From: Arminella tubonensis
Lineage (GTDB): Bacteria; Pseudomonadota; Alphaproteobacteria; Rhizobiales; Rhizobiaceae
Length of the DNA: 64,000 bases
NCBI RefSeq assembly: GCF_003240585.1
Contig: NZ_PCDP01000035.1
Coordinates: 558,001 to 622,000, forward strand
Direction: 5' to 3'
Shown: piece after piece, positions 35,013 to 43,696 of the stretch
Layout of the letters: the number at the start of each line of letters is the position of its first letter
Position numbering within the stretch: the stretch's first letter is position 1
Made by a program: the position numbers and the translations under genes
Notes under the pieces: model-generated
Databases searched by the model: none
Told to the model about the DNA's origin: nothing
What the model saw: the letters and a program-made list of their open reading frames with translations, nothing else

Positions 35013-35077
35013 AGATAACCCTGAGAATGACGGCGCGGCTATCTTTGCGCCGACGTCACACTTGCGTGACTCCATCC

Positions 35078-35105
35078 TTGAATCACTGTTTTGCCGTACT
35101 TATCT
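35078..35105 (+). promoter_or_regulatory. Candidate rpoH promoter
   Basis: TTGAAT (35078-35083), a 16-base spacer and TTATCT (35100-35105), about 110 bases before the rpoH ATG. CCTTGAA at the -35 also resembles heat-shock promoters, so autoregulation is possible. The other bases of the 321-base rluD-rpoH gap are described under the folded element. Confidence 0.45.
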
Positions 35106-35215
35106 ACATATCGACTTAGTGCGGGGTCTTTGGACCCGCGCGCCTCGGCTTGCTTCTGGGGGCACGTGTTGTGCTTGTCGAAGGGGCTGGATTTTCGAAT
35201 TGGAGGGTGCTTTTC

Positions 35216-36124
35216 ATGGCCCGTAATAACCTGCCATCCATTACCGCCGGCGAGGCCGGTCTCAATCGTTATCTCGACGAAATCCGCAAGTTCCCGATGC
35301 TGGAACCGCAGGAAGAATACATGCTTGCCAAGCGTTATGCCGAGCACGGCGACCGCCAGGCTGCCCACAAGATGGTGACCAGCCATTTGCGCCTCGTGGC
35401 GAAGATCGCCATGGGCTATCGCGGCTACGGCCTGCCGATCGGCGAAGTCGTGTCCGAGGGCAATGTCGGGCTGATGCAGGCTGTCAAGAAGTTCGACCCG
35501 GAACGCGGTTTCCGCCTGGCCACCTATGCGATGTGGTGGATCAAGGCCTCGATCCAGGAGTACATCCTGCGTTCGTGGTCGCTGGTGAAGATGGGTACGA
35601 CCGCCAACCAGAAGCGGCTGTTCTTCAACCTGCGCCGCCTCAAGGGCAAGATCCAGGCAATCGACGAAGGCGACCTGAAGCCGGAGCACGTGACCGAGAT
35701 CGCCACCAAGCTGAAGGTGTCAGAGGAAGAGGTCATTTCGATGAACCGCCGCCTCTCCGGCGACGCTTCGCTGAATGCCCCGATCAAGGCCGCAGAAGGC
35801 GAATCCGGCCAGTGGCAGGATTGGCTCGTGGACGACCATGAGAGCCAGGAAGCAGTTCTGATAGAGCAGGACGAGCTGGAAACGCGCCGCCGTATGCTGG
35901 GCCGCGCCATGAGCGTGCTGAACGATCGCGAACGCCGCATCTTCGAGGCACGCCGCCTGGCTGAAGATCCGGTCACACTTGAGGACCTGTCCACGGAGTT
36001 CGACATCAGCCGCGAACGTGTCCGCCAGATCGAGGTCCGCGCTTTCGAGAAGGTGCAGGAAGCAGTCCGCAAGGACGCTCTCGATCGCGCCAAGGCTCTG
36101 CGCGTGGTCGAGGCTACCGCCTAA
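35216..36124 (+). CDS. rpoH: Heat-shock RNA polymerase sigma factor RpoH
   Basis: Sigma-32, 302 residues from ATG 35216, with GGAGGG at ideal spacing; the longer frame adds 22 unrelated residues. Region 2 is HLRLVAKIAMGYRGYGLPIG and the -10 recognition helix block is FRLATYAMWWIKASIQEYIL. The RpoH box appears as NQKRLFFNLRRLKGK. Region 4 is ISRERVRQIEVRAFEKVQEA. The sequence matches the rhizobial RpoH1 class. RpoH directs chaperone and protease genes under heat, acid and oxidative stress. Confidence 0.97.
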   Translation: MARNNLPSITAGEAGLNRYLDEIRKFPMLEPQEEYMLAKRYAEHGDRQAAHKMVTSHLRLVAKIAMGYRGYGLPIGEVVSEGNVGLMQAVKKFDPERGFRLATYAMWWIKASIQEYILRSWSLVKMGTTANQKRLFFNLRRLKGKIQAIDEGDLKPEHVTEIATKLKVSEEEVISMNRRLSGDASLNAPIKAAEGESGQWQDWLVDDHESQEAVLIEQDELETRRRMLGRAMSVLNDRERRIFEARRLAEDPVTLEDLSTEFDISRERVRQIEVRAFEKVQEAVRKDALDRAKALRVVEATA

Positions 36125-36150
36125 CCGAAACCAGACAATATGATCAAATG

Positions 36151-36180
36151 AAAAGGCGGGCTCGATTGGCCCGCCTTTTT
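36151..36180 (+). terminator. Terminator of rpoH
   Basis: GGCGGGC and GCCCGCC flank a seven-base loop, with A4 before and T5 after (36151-36180). It works in both directions on paper and starts 27 bases past the rpoH stop, also serving the convergent gene ending at 36207. Confidence 0.92.
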
Positions 36181-36206
36181 CAATGTCCAGTTCGCGGAAG
36201 AGCCAG

Positions 36207-38624
36207 CTATTGGCTCGAAACGCTGCCCAGTGCCGCCCATTCCGTAATCGCCTTGTTGAAGGCGTCCGTGCCGCTCAGGCCCTTGGCCATCGTCAGCAGC
36301 GCCCGGCGGCCATTGCGGTACGTCACGGGAATATCGATCCAGCCACGGTTCTTCAGCAGGTCGAGGTTGGTCTTGCGCGCATCAGGAAAGTCGTTGAGCG
36401 CAACCATGTGGAAATCGTCGGTGATCTTCGCCGGAACAGCGATCAGCGGGTCGCCGCGATCCTGTTCGGTTGCCTTCATGGCAATACGCTGGACGCTGTC
36501 GATGCTGCCGCCTTCGAAATTCGGAGGCACGGAGAACACGATTTCAACGACGTGGCTCGCAGGAAGCGACGGATCGGAATTCCGCTTGAAGGTCACCATC
36601 GCCGTCAGCCCACGCTCGGGAACGGAAATGCTGCCCTGGACGGATGGTGAAGGACGACCATCGTCACCCTTTTCCTCGACCAGCGACCATGTGACCGCAC
36701 CCACGATCGCTGCGGGCGATGCCTGTCCCAGCCGCTCTTCGTAGAGGAACATCTTCTCAGGCGCGCCGATCTGCGCCGCCGGATCGGCAGCTGGAGCCGG
36801 CGTCGCCGTTGGGACGTTCGGCGTTGCAGCCGGCGGCACGGCGGCCGGTGATGGAGCGTTGTCGGCCTGGACGGTTGGCGCTGCCGGAGCCGCTTGCGCG
36901 GCGGCCGTCGCTGCGGCAACAGGCGCCGCTGCAGCTGCGCCTGTGGGCACGGGTGTCGCCGCTGCCGGCGGCGCTGCCGAGGCAGCGACATTCTGTTGTG
37001 CGACGGACTTGCCCTCGACCGTCGCCGGCTGTCCCGGAACAGCGGCAGGACCGGCATCCACTTCGGTGCCGTTCGCCATCAGGCGCTGCGTGAACTTACC
37101 GTTGACGGTATTGTCATTGTTATCGAGCGCGGCGACATCGGTGCCTTTGGGCGCATTGGCTGCGGCAGGCTGTGTCGACGTACCAGGCGTTGCCGCGGCG
37201 GTTGCGGCCGGCGTGGCCGTCGGAGACGCCTTGACAACCGGAGTGGCGGGCGTCGTCGGCTTGCCGACGACCGTCGCAGTCTTGGTTGCAGCACTTATGA
37301 GGCCGGTGACCATATTGTTGAGAGCGTCGCGGTTCTTCCAGAAGGCATAGCCGCCCCCACCGAGGACCGCGAGGCCGATCAGGGTGAGCAGGATCCTCTT
37401 GATGCCGAAGCGACGCGGCTTCGGCTCCATGCGGAAGCTCTTCCCCTGCAGCTTCGAGGCGACGACCTGGTCGAGATCTGGCGGCACCGGCGAACCAACA
37501 CTCTCGTCAGCCGCAAATTTGTCGTAGCCGGCCAGTTCCCTGAGTTCACGCCATCCGTCGCCGGGTTCGTCGTTCTTCGACAAAGGCGCGGCCTTGGAGG
37601 CGCCCCCATGCACATCGGAAAACAGATCGACGTCGTCGAATTCGCCACGCGCCACAGGGCGGGCCGGTTTTGTCGGCGCAGAAGCCGGCGGGACCTCGTC
37701 GAACGCGTTGGCTTCCCAGGCGAAAGCTTCGGCTACAGGCGGCATCTTCGTCGGCGCAGCCGGAGCATTGCTGAAGCTTTGTGCAAGGATAGGGTCGTCA
37801 ATAGCCGAGGCGGGCTTTGCCAGCGAGGTTTCAAGCTCGACGCGATTTTCAACGACCGGAGCGGCAGGTTCCTCCCACACGTCGTCGAAGCGTCCACCAG
37901 CATCCGCGCGCAGCGGCTCGCCCTGAACCTCTTCGACAAAACGCTGGCTCGGCACGGCAGTCGCGGTCTCGACGGGAACCTCTGACAGGTGATGACGCTG
38001 TTCGTCGACGGAATAGCCGATGTCGGAGGTTGCCTGGCGCGGCCATTCCTCGTGGACCGGATCGACCTGCTCGTCATGTGAAGCAGCAGGATGGTATTCC
38101 TCGGTTCTTTGGTAGGCAATAATTGGTGCATCGGCAGCAGTCGGGGAATGCGGTAGCTGCCAAGCCTCGACGGGCTCACCTTCCTCTCCGGCCGGGTGCC
38201 ATCCGGTCGGCTCGTCGCGGTGAGCGGCAAACACCGGTTCTGTAGACAGCTTGTGAGGGGCCTCGGCGGATGGCGTCGGCTCCCGCGCCGGCGGCTCATA
38301 CATGTGTTCGGCCGGTTCCGCCGCTTGCGATCGCTCCTCCGGCACATGGACCGGCTCTTCAGGCAGATCAGCGACGGCAGCCTCGATAGGCGGCTCTCCG
38401 GGCAACGCCAGGGCTTCCGCGTGCTCAGCCTCGACTTCCCTGATGGCGGCATCGAGCTTCTCAAGCTGGCGGGCGAGCATCGTTTCCGGCGGACGCGGCT
38501 TCATGTTCTCGAGCTGCCGCTGCACGGCACCTCTCGCACGCTCGTAGACCTTCACCCGCATCTCGGGCGTATTGTCGGACAGGCCATCTACGGCCCGTCG
38601 GATGACTGCTACAAAATCCGCCAT
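36207..38624 (-). CDS. Large single-pass membrane protein of unknown function (Ala/Pro-rich linker)
   Basis: 805 residues. The N-terminus (DFVAVIRRAVDGLSDNTPEM, to about residue 75) is a compact charged helical domain with REVEAEHAEAL. Residues about 80-400 are acidic and low-complexity. One membrane helix lies near 405-428 (IKRILLTLIGLAVLGGGGYA). A 200-residue Ala/Pro/Thr-rich linker (about 440-645) follows, then a folded C-terminal domain of about 155 residues (MFLYEERLGQASPAAIVGAV, VVEIVFSVPPNFEGGSIDSV, AKITDDFHMVALNDFPDARK). The topology suggests a cytoplasmic N-domain and a periplasmic C-domain held away from the membrane. I believe it is conserved between rpoH and purA in Rhizobiales but know no function. 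Confidence 0.8.
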   Translation of the reverse strand: MADFVAVIRRAVDGLSDNTPEMRVKVYERARGAVQRQLENMKPRPPETMLARQLEKLDAAIREVEAEHAEALALPGEPPIEAAVADLPEEPVHVPEERSQAAEPAEHMYEPPAREPTPSAEAPHKLSTEPVFAAHRDEPTGWHPAGEEGEPVEAWQLPHSPTAADAPIIAYQRTEEYHPAASHDEQVDPVHEEWPRQATSDIGYSVDEQRHHLSEVPVETATAVPSQRFVEEVQGEPLRADAGGRFDDVWEEPAAPVVENRVELETSLAKPASAIDDPILAQSFSNAPAAPTKMPPVAEAFAWEANAFDEVPPASAPTKPARPVARGEFDDVDLFSDVHGGASKAAPLSKNDEPGDGWRELRELAGYDKFAADESVGSPVPPDLDQVVASKLQGKSFRMEPKPRRFGIKRILLTLIGLAVLGGGGYAFWKNRDALNNMVTGLISAATKTATVVGKPTTPATPVVKASPTATPAATAAATPGTSTQPAAANAPKGTDVAALDNNDNTVNGKFTQRLMANGTEVDAGPAAVPGQPATVEGKSVAQQNVAASAAPPAAATPVPTGAAAAAPVAAATAAAQAAPAAPTVQADNAPSPAAVPPAATPNVPTATPAPAADPAAQIGAPEKMFLYEERLGQASPAAIVGAVTWSLVEEKGDDGRPSPSVQGSISVPERGLTAMVTFKRNSDPSLPASHVVEIVFSVPPNFEGGSIDSVQRIAMKATEQDRGDPLIAVPAKITDDFHMVALNDFPDARKTNLDLLKNRGWIDIPVTYRNGRRALLTMAKGLSGTDAFNKAITEWAALGSVSSQ

Positions 38625-38685
38625 CAGTACTTTCTCATGATATCCGGCACGCGACCGAACAGGGATTTGTCAATGATCCGAGACA

Positions 38686-39981
38686 TTAATCCTCAAACGG
38701 ATCGGTCACAAGTATAGTGTCTTCGCGCTCGGGACTGGTGGAAAGCAGCGCAACCGGCGCACCGATCAGCTCCTCCACTTGCCGTACGTATTTGATCGCC
38801 TGGGCCGGCAAATCAGCCCATCGACGCGCGCCGACGGTCGATTCTTTCCAGCCTTCGAGCGTGATGTAGATCGGCTCCACACGCGCCTGCGCCGCCTGGC
38901 TGGCTGGCAGGTAGTCGATGACTTTTCCGTCCAGCATGTAGCTCGTGCAGATCTTCAGTTCGTCGAGACCGTCGAGTACATCCAGCTTCGTCAGAGCGAT
39001 GCCGGTAATGCCCGATGTGCGCACCGTCTGCTTGACCAGAACTGCGTCGAACCAGCCACAACGGCGCGGACGACCGGTGTTGACGCCGACCTCGCGGCCG
39101 ACGGTCGACAGATGCCGCCCGATCTCATCGTTGAGTTCGCAAGGGAAAGGACCCTCGCCGACGCGGGTGGTATAGGCCTTGGTGATGCCGAGGACATAGC
39201 CGATCGCCGTCGGACCAAGGCCCGAACCGGCCGCTGCCTGTCCGGCCACGGTGTTCGACGAGGTCACGAAGGGATAGGTGCCGTGGTCGTTGTCCAGCAG
39301 CGCGCCCTGGGCACCCTCGAAAAGGATGCGGGCGCCGGCCTTGCGCTGGTCGTCGAGCAACCTCCAGACCTGGTCGACATAGGGCAGGATGTGATGAGCG
39401 ACCGATGTCAGCTCTTCATGCAGCGAATCAAATGAAATCTCCGGCAGGCCCATGCCGCGGCGAAGCGCATTGTGATGGGTCAGCAACCGGTCGATCTTGG
39501 CAGGCAAGGTGTCCGGTTCCGCAAGGTCGATGACGCGGATGGCGCGACGGCCGACCTTGTCCTCGTAAGCAGGACCGATACCGCGCCGCGTCGTGCCGAT
39601 CTTGGTGCCACTGTTCGATGCAGCATCTTCCCGCAGGGCATCGAGGTCGCGGTGGAGCGACAGGATAAGCGGCGCGTTTTCTGCGATGCGCAGGACATCA
39701 GGGGTAACCGCAATGCCCTGGCTGCGAAGCTTTTCGACTTCAGCGACGAAGTGGTGGGGATCGACGACGACGCCGTTGCCGATGACGCTGAGCTTGCCGC
39801 GAACAAGGCCGGATGGCAGGAGGGCGAGCTTGTAGCTCACCCCGTCGACGACGAGCGTATGGCCGGCATTGTGGCCGCCCTGGAAGCGCACGATCACGTC
39901 CGCGCGTTCGGAAAGCCAGTCGACAATTTTGCCCTTGCCTTCGTCACCCCATTGCGAACCGATCACGACTACGTTCGTCAT
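38686..39981 (-). CDS. purA: Adenylosuccinate synthetase
   Basis: A 431-residue cytoplasmic enzyme making adenylosuccinate from IMP, aspartate and GTP, the first committed step to AMP. It opens [20 protein letters not shown], including the GTP-binding loop GDEGKGK with catalytic Asp, then [13 protein letters not shown] with catalytic His. [19 protein letters not shown] and [20 protein letters not shown] are further signature blocks. Full length. AGGAAG precedes the start. Confidence 0.98.
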   Translation of the reverse strand: MTNVVVIGSQWGDEGKGKIVDWLSERADVIVRFQGGHNAGHTLVVDGVSYKLALLPSGLVRGKLSVIGNGVVVDPHHFVAEVEKLRSQGIAVTPDVLRIAENAPLILSLHRDLDALREDAASNSGTKIGTTRRGIGPAYEDKVGRRAIRVIDLAEPDTLPAKIDRLLTHHNALRRGMGLPEISFDSLHEELTSVAHHILPYVDQVWRLLDDQRKAGARILFEGAQGALLDNDHGTYPFVTSSNTVAGQAAAGSGLGPTAIGYVLGITKAYTTRVGEGPFPCELNDEIGRHLSTVGREVGVNTGRPRRCGWFDAVLVKQTVRTSGITGIALTKLDVLDGLDELKICTSYMLDGKVIDYLPASQAAQARVEPIYITLEGWKESTVGARRWADLPAQAIKYVRQVEELIGAPVALLSTSPEREDTILVTDPFED

Positions 39982-40065
39982 TTATTTACTTCCTGCTTCC
40001 TGCGCAACGATTGCGCCTTGCTCAAACCCGCGCATCTATAAAGGTTTGTTTTTGGGAAAGCGACC

Positions 40066-40092
40066 CTGTTGTCTCAACAGATTGGGCTTTTT
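40066..40092 (+). other. Terminator-like hairpin upstream of purA, plus strand
   Basis: CTGTTG-TCT-CAACAG (40066-40080), flanked by CCC/GGG, is followed by CTTTTT (40087-40092). It looks like a rho-independent terminator for plus-strand transcription, yet no plus-strand gene precedes it. It could end an antisense or small RNA, or be a purA leader structure. Confidence 0.35.
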
Positions 40093-40192
40093 GCATGACT
40101 TATCAGCGCCTGAACGCGCCAAAGGGACCATCCGCCTCAATGATCCGACGAGAGTGGTGTGACAGACGGTTTAGACGGGTTCGGCCGGGCAG

Positions 40193-41041
40193 CTATCCGA
40201 GCTCGAGGGTTGTAACGCCGAAGATGCGTTTCAGTGGCAACGCTGGGGCTGGCCCCCGATACATCCGCGCCGTTTCGAACACCGGCTGAAGCCCGAGGGA
40301 TTCTGCCAGCCTCACGCCCTCGATATTGTCTGCCGGCACGTCGATATAGATCCGCTTGCCCTTTGCCACCGGGATCAGCGTCGAGAGGATCGCGCTGGCT
40401 GTCTCGGGATCGTTCGCAAAAAGAGGACCGATCTTGTGGCCTTCGAAACAGCGCCTGATCGTGCCGTAGCCCCTGATCTTGCCACTGCTGCGCGCGACGA
40501 CGGACTTTCGCTTCGCCGGTGCACCGCACCAGAGGGAGACAAAGGTCTTGCGGGGCTCGGGAAACATTCCGGCGTCGTATCGCTGCAATCCCTCGAGCCG
40601 GTCCGGAGCAATCGGCGTCGCCAGAATACCGGCGGCGGGCGGAGCTTTCGCGACGCCGCCGTAACGCACCGTCCGGTAGGCAACCTCGAAGCCGGCACGC
40701 TGATAGTTCGCCTGTTGCGCGAGCACGCCATCAAGACCGATGGTGCGGCCCTCCGCCGAGGCTATCCCGCGCTCCCAGAGCTTCTTGCCATATCCCTTGC
40801 CACGAAAGTCGGGGTGAACCATGAACAGGCCGAGAAAGGCGAAATCATCGCCATATTTGACGACGGAAATACATCCGACGGGAACTTCCCTGATGGCGCC
40901 AACAAGAAAGCCCGATGGATCGGTATTGTAGAAATCCAAAGCGTCGTCGACCCCGGGGTTCCACCCCTCCTGTCGTGCCCATTCGAGGGCTAGCTCAATT
41001 TCTCCTGGCCGCATCGTCCGAATGGCGAATGCTGAACTCAT
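40193..41041 (-). CDS. GNAT-family N-acetyltransferase
   Basis: 282 residues with two parts. The N-terminal GNAT domain (about 5-130) has the acetyl-CoA loop VHPDFRGKGYGKKLWERGIA. The C-terminal half (about 140-280) resembles the second acetyltransferase-like domain of YitH-type proteins (GKIRGYGTIRRCFEGHKIGP, ADNIEGVRLAESLGLQPVFE). The substrate is unknown. The ATG overlaps the racemase stop by four bases, so it is the last gene of the ABC transporter operon. It probably modifies the imported compound or a breakdown product (inference). Confidence 0.86.
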   Translation of the reverse strand: MSSAFAIRTMRPGEIELALEWARQEGWNPGVDDALDFYNTDPSGFLVGAIREVPVGCISVVKYGDDFAFLGLFMVHPDFRGKGYGKKLWERGIASAEGRTIGLDGVLAQQANYQRAGFEVAYRTVRYGGVAKAPPAAGILATPIAPDRLEGLQRYDAGMFPEPRKTFVSLWCGAPAKRKSVVARSSGKIRGYGTIRRCFEGHKIGPLFANDPETASAILSTLIPVAKGKRIYIDVPADNIEGVRLAESLGLQPVFETARMYRGPAPALPLKRIFGVTTLELG

Positions 41042-41730
41042 GCAACTTTCCTGAATTCCCCCGCCTGAGACGTCTTGAGACCGAGCGCATACAGCATCTC
41101 GGCAAGCTTGACGGCCGCAGCAACTCCATCGATGACCGGCACGCCGTGTTCCAGGCTAAGCTCGTTGGCGAGATCCGCCATTCCCGCGCAGCCTAGAACG
41201 ATAGCGTCCGATCCATCATTAGCCAATGCTGAAGCAATCTCAAGCGATATGGTGCGGCAAGCATCCGATCCCGCTCTTTCCAGTTCGAGAACAGGCACTT
41301 CCGAGGCCCGTACCCGCACGCACCGGGACTTGAAACCATAGGTGACGATGTTGTCTTCGATGACGGGGATCGAGACCGAGAGCGTGGTCACGACGCTGAA
41401 ACGCCCGGCAATCAGCGTCGCGGCGTGATAGCCGGCCTCGCCGATGCCGATCACCGGACGGGATGTCCGCCGGCGGGCCTGATAAAGGCCAGTGTCGTCG
41501 AAACAGGCGATGATGATGGCGTCGAAGTCCTCGTCGTTCGCCCTCTCGATCTCGGCAAACAATCCGGGAAGTGCCGCCTCTCCGTCTTCCGGCCCCTGGA
41601 TGCTGGCGGGGCCGGAAGACGGGTTGCGGGCGACGATCTCGGTACCGCCACCCGCGACCTCGCGGGCTGCCTTGCCGATCTTTTCCGTCATCGAAGCCGT
41701 CGTATTGGGGTTGATGACCAAGATGCGCAT
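41038..41730 (-). CDS. Aspartate/glutamate/hydantoin racemase family protein
   Basis: 230 residues from ATG 41730 (MRILVINPNTTASMTEKIG), with AAGGGAA upstream. The two catalytic cysteines of the family are present: IIIACFDDTGLYQ and VLGCAGMADLANEL. The NPNTTxxMT opening is typical of hydantoin racemases. Cytoplasmic and cofactor-independent. It lies four bases after a permease gene and is coupled to the GNAT gene, which suggests that the ABC system imports a hydantoin-like or amino-acid-like compound with a chiral centre. Exact substrate unknown. Confidence 0.88.
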   Translation of the reverse strand: MRILVINPNTTASMTEKIGKAAREVAGGGTEIVARNPSSGPASIQGPEDGEAALPGLFAEIERANDEDFDAIIIACFDDTGLYQARRRTSRPVIGIGEAGYHAATLIAGRFSVVTTLSVSIPVIEDNIVTYGFKSRCVRVRASEVPVLELERAGSDACRTISLEIASALANDGSDAIVLGCAGMADLANELSLEHGVPVIDGVAAAVKLAEMLYALGLKTSQAGEFRKVA

Positions 41731-41734
41731 GCGC

Positions 41735-42577
41735 TTAAATTCCCTTGCCGGCATCCGACCCTTCAGCCATGCGCCGACGACGCATGATCATGCCGATACC
41801 GACGAATGTCAGAATGATCGTGAACGAAAACAGCGTCGTCACCGTGCCGAGCGCATAGAGCACGGGCGTCGTCACGTTGGTCGTCATCCCGTAGATCTCG
41901 AGCGGCAGCGTGTTGAACGAGCCTGACGTCATCAGGGTACGGGCGAATTCGTCGTAGGAGAGCGAAAAGCCGAACAAGGCCACGCCGATCAGGCTGGGGG
42001 CAATCATCGGTAGGACCACATAACGGAACGTCTGCCAGGAGCTCGCCCCAAGATCCCGCGCCGCCTCCTCGTACGAAGGCGAAAAGCGGTTGAACACGGC
42101 GAACATGATGAGGACACCGAACGGCAGCGTCCAGGTCAGATGTGCGCCAAATGCCGAGGAGTACCAGGCAGGGGCCAGGCCGAATTGTTGAAATACAACC
42201 CCGATCCCAAGCGAGATGATGATCGAGGGAACGACGAGGCTGGCAACGGTGCCATAGAAGATAACGGAAGCGCCGCGAAACTTCCGCCGAAATGCGAGAC
42301 CCGCAAGCAGCGAGACAACAACGGTTACCACCATCACCATCAGCCCGAGCAGGAAGGACCGCTCGAACGAGGCGCCGAAATCGCCGACCGCCTGCCGTTG
42401 GAAAAGATTGCTGAACCAGTGCAGCGAAACACCATTGAGCGGAAACGTAAGCCCGCCGTCCGGTCCCTGGAAAGACAGGATGAAAATCGCCGAGAACGGC
42501 CCATACAGGAACAATACGAAGATAATGAAAAACGCGGTGAGCACATAGAATTCCAGCGGGCGCTTCTCGGTGTTCAT
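41735..42577 (-). CDS. ABC transporter permease (PotC-type)
   Basis: 280 residues from ATG 42577, preceded by AAGGAG, one base from the upstream gene's stop. Six membrane segments are apparent, starting EFYVLTAFFIIFVLFLYGPF. The EAA loop is YEEAARDLGASSWQTFRYVV. It resembles PotC of polyamine importers and relatives for other small cationic or amino-acid-like solutes. It pairs with the permease encoded just upstream. Confidence 0.92.
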   Translation of the reverse strand: MNTEKRPLEFYVLTAFFIIFVLFLYGPFSAIFILSFQGPDGGLTFPLNGVSLHWFSNLFQRQAVGDFGASFERSFLLGLMVMVVTVVVSLLAGLAFRRKFRGASVIFYGTVASLVVPSIIISLGIGVVFQQFGLAPAWYSSAFGAHLTWTLPFGVLIMFAVFNRFSPSYEEAARDLGASSWQTFRYVVLPMIAPSLIGVALFGFSLSYDEFARTLMTSGSFNTLPLEIYGMTTNVTTPVLYALGTVTTLFSFTIILTFVGIGMIMRRRRMAEGSDAGKGI

Positions 42578-42578
42578 C

Positions 42579-43493
42579 TCAAAGCTCCTTGCGGATGTCG
42601 ACGACGCGCAGGATGGCGGCAACCATCAGCAGCACCAGGATCAGCAGCACGACGGCGTTGGCGGCTGCGGCCGGATATTGCAGCAGCGACATCTGGTTCT
42701 TCATCATCAGCGCCACCGAAGCGCTCTGGCCACCAGACATCACCTGCACGGTGGAGAAATCGGCCATGACCAGAGTGACGACGAAGATCGTACCAATGGC
42801 GATCCCCGGCTTTGCCAGCGGAATGACGACGTTCCAGAGAATCTGCCAGCCGTTCGCCCCGGCATCCCTCGCTGCCTCGAACAGCGAGCGGTCGATGCGC
42901 ATCAGCGTGTTGAAGATCGGCGTCACCATGAACAGCGTATAGAGATGCACCATGGCCAGGATGACCGCGAAATCGGAATAGAGTAGCCATTCGATCGGCT
43001 GCGGAATGATCCCCATCTTGATCAGCGATGAGTTGATGAGGCCGTTGCGACCGAGCACCGGTATCCACGAGATCATGCGGATGATGTTCGATGTCAGGAA
43101 CGGCACGGTGCAGATCAGAAACAGGATCATCTGCGTCGTCGGCTTGCGGATGTAGAAGGCCAGATAATAAGCGACCCAGAAACCGATGAACAACGTCAGC
43201 GCCCAGACGATCAGCATGAACTTGATCGTATTGAGATAGGTTTTCCAGGTAACCCAGGAGCCGAGGGAGTCGGTATAGTTCGTCGACAGGAGCGCCGGAT
43301 AGATACCCGCGAAATCATAGTCCCAGAAGCTGACCACGGCGATCATCAGGATTGGCAGCAGAAAGAAGAAGCCGAGAATGACGATCAGCGGCAATGCCTG
43401 CAGATAGGACAGCACGCCGAGCGGCAGCGACCAGTTGCGCCAGCCTGCCTTGCCGGTCTCAGTTTCCACCCGTGCCGTCGCGATCGTCGTCAT
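42579..43493 (-). CDS. ABC transporter permease (PotB-type)
   Basis: 304 residues, about six membrane helices (ALPLIVILGFFFLLPILMIA, FMLIVWALTLFIGFWVAYYL). The EAA loop is LFEAARDAGANGWQILWNVV. PotB-like first permease of the importer. It is separated from the binding-protein gene by 203 bases that carry a palindromic repeat, yet lies in the same direction and is clearly the same system. Confidence 0.92.
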   Translation of the reverse strand: MTTIATARVETETGKAGWRNWSLPLGVLSYLQALPLIVILGFFFLLPILMIAVVSFWDYDFAGIYPALLSTNYTDSLGSWVTWKTYLNTIKFMLIVWALTLFIGFWVAYYLAFYIRKPTTQMILFLICTVPFLTSNIIRMISWIPVLGRNGLINSSLIKMGIIPQPIEWLLYSDFAVILAMVHLYTLFMVTPIFNTLMRIDRSLFEAARDAGANGWQILWNVVIPLAKPGIAIGTIFVVTLVMADFSTVQVMSGGQSASVALMMKNQMSLLQYPAAAANAVVLLILVLLMVAAILRVVDIRKEL

Positions 43494-43522
43494 TTACCGA
43501 TCCTTGTTCTGGTCGTGAGATT

Positions 43523-43673
43523 GCCCCTCACCCTAACCCTCTCCCCGCAAGCGGGGAGAGGGAACCTATCGAGTTTGCCGTCCTTCTTCCGAAAGTCAGG
43601 GACGACGGAAGGCGCGTCTATCCCCTTCTCCCCGCCCGCGGGGAGAAGGTGGCCGACAGGCCGGATGAGGGGC
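43523..43673. repeat. Rhizobial palindromic repeat (RIME-like), second copy
   Basis: GCCCCTCA (43523-43530) and TGAGGGGC (43666-43673) are the outer arms. Inside are two hairpins, CCCTCTCCCCGC/GCGGGGAGAGGG (43537-43548/43551-43562) and CCTTCTCCCCGC/GCGGGGAGAAGG (43624-43635/43638-43649). It shares the GGGGAGAAGG and GGATGAGGGG words with the element at 8351-8552. It lies within an ABC operon between binding protein and permease. Confidence 0.78.
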
Positions 43674-43696
43674 TGCCCCAACCGACGCTGTTCACA

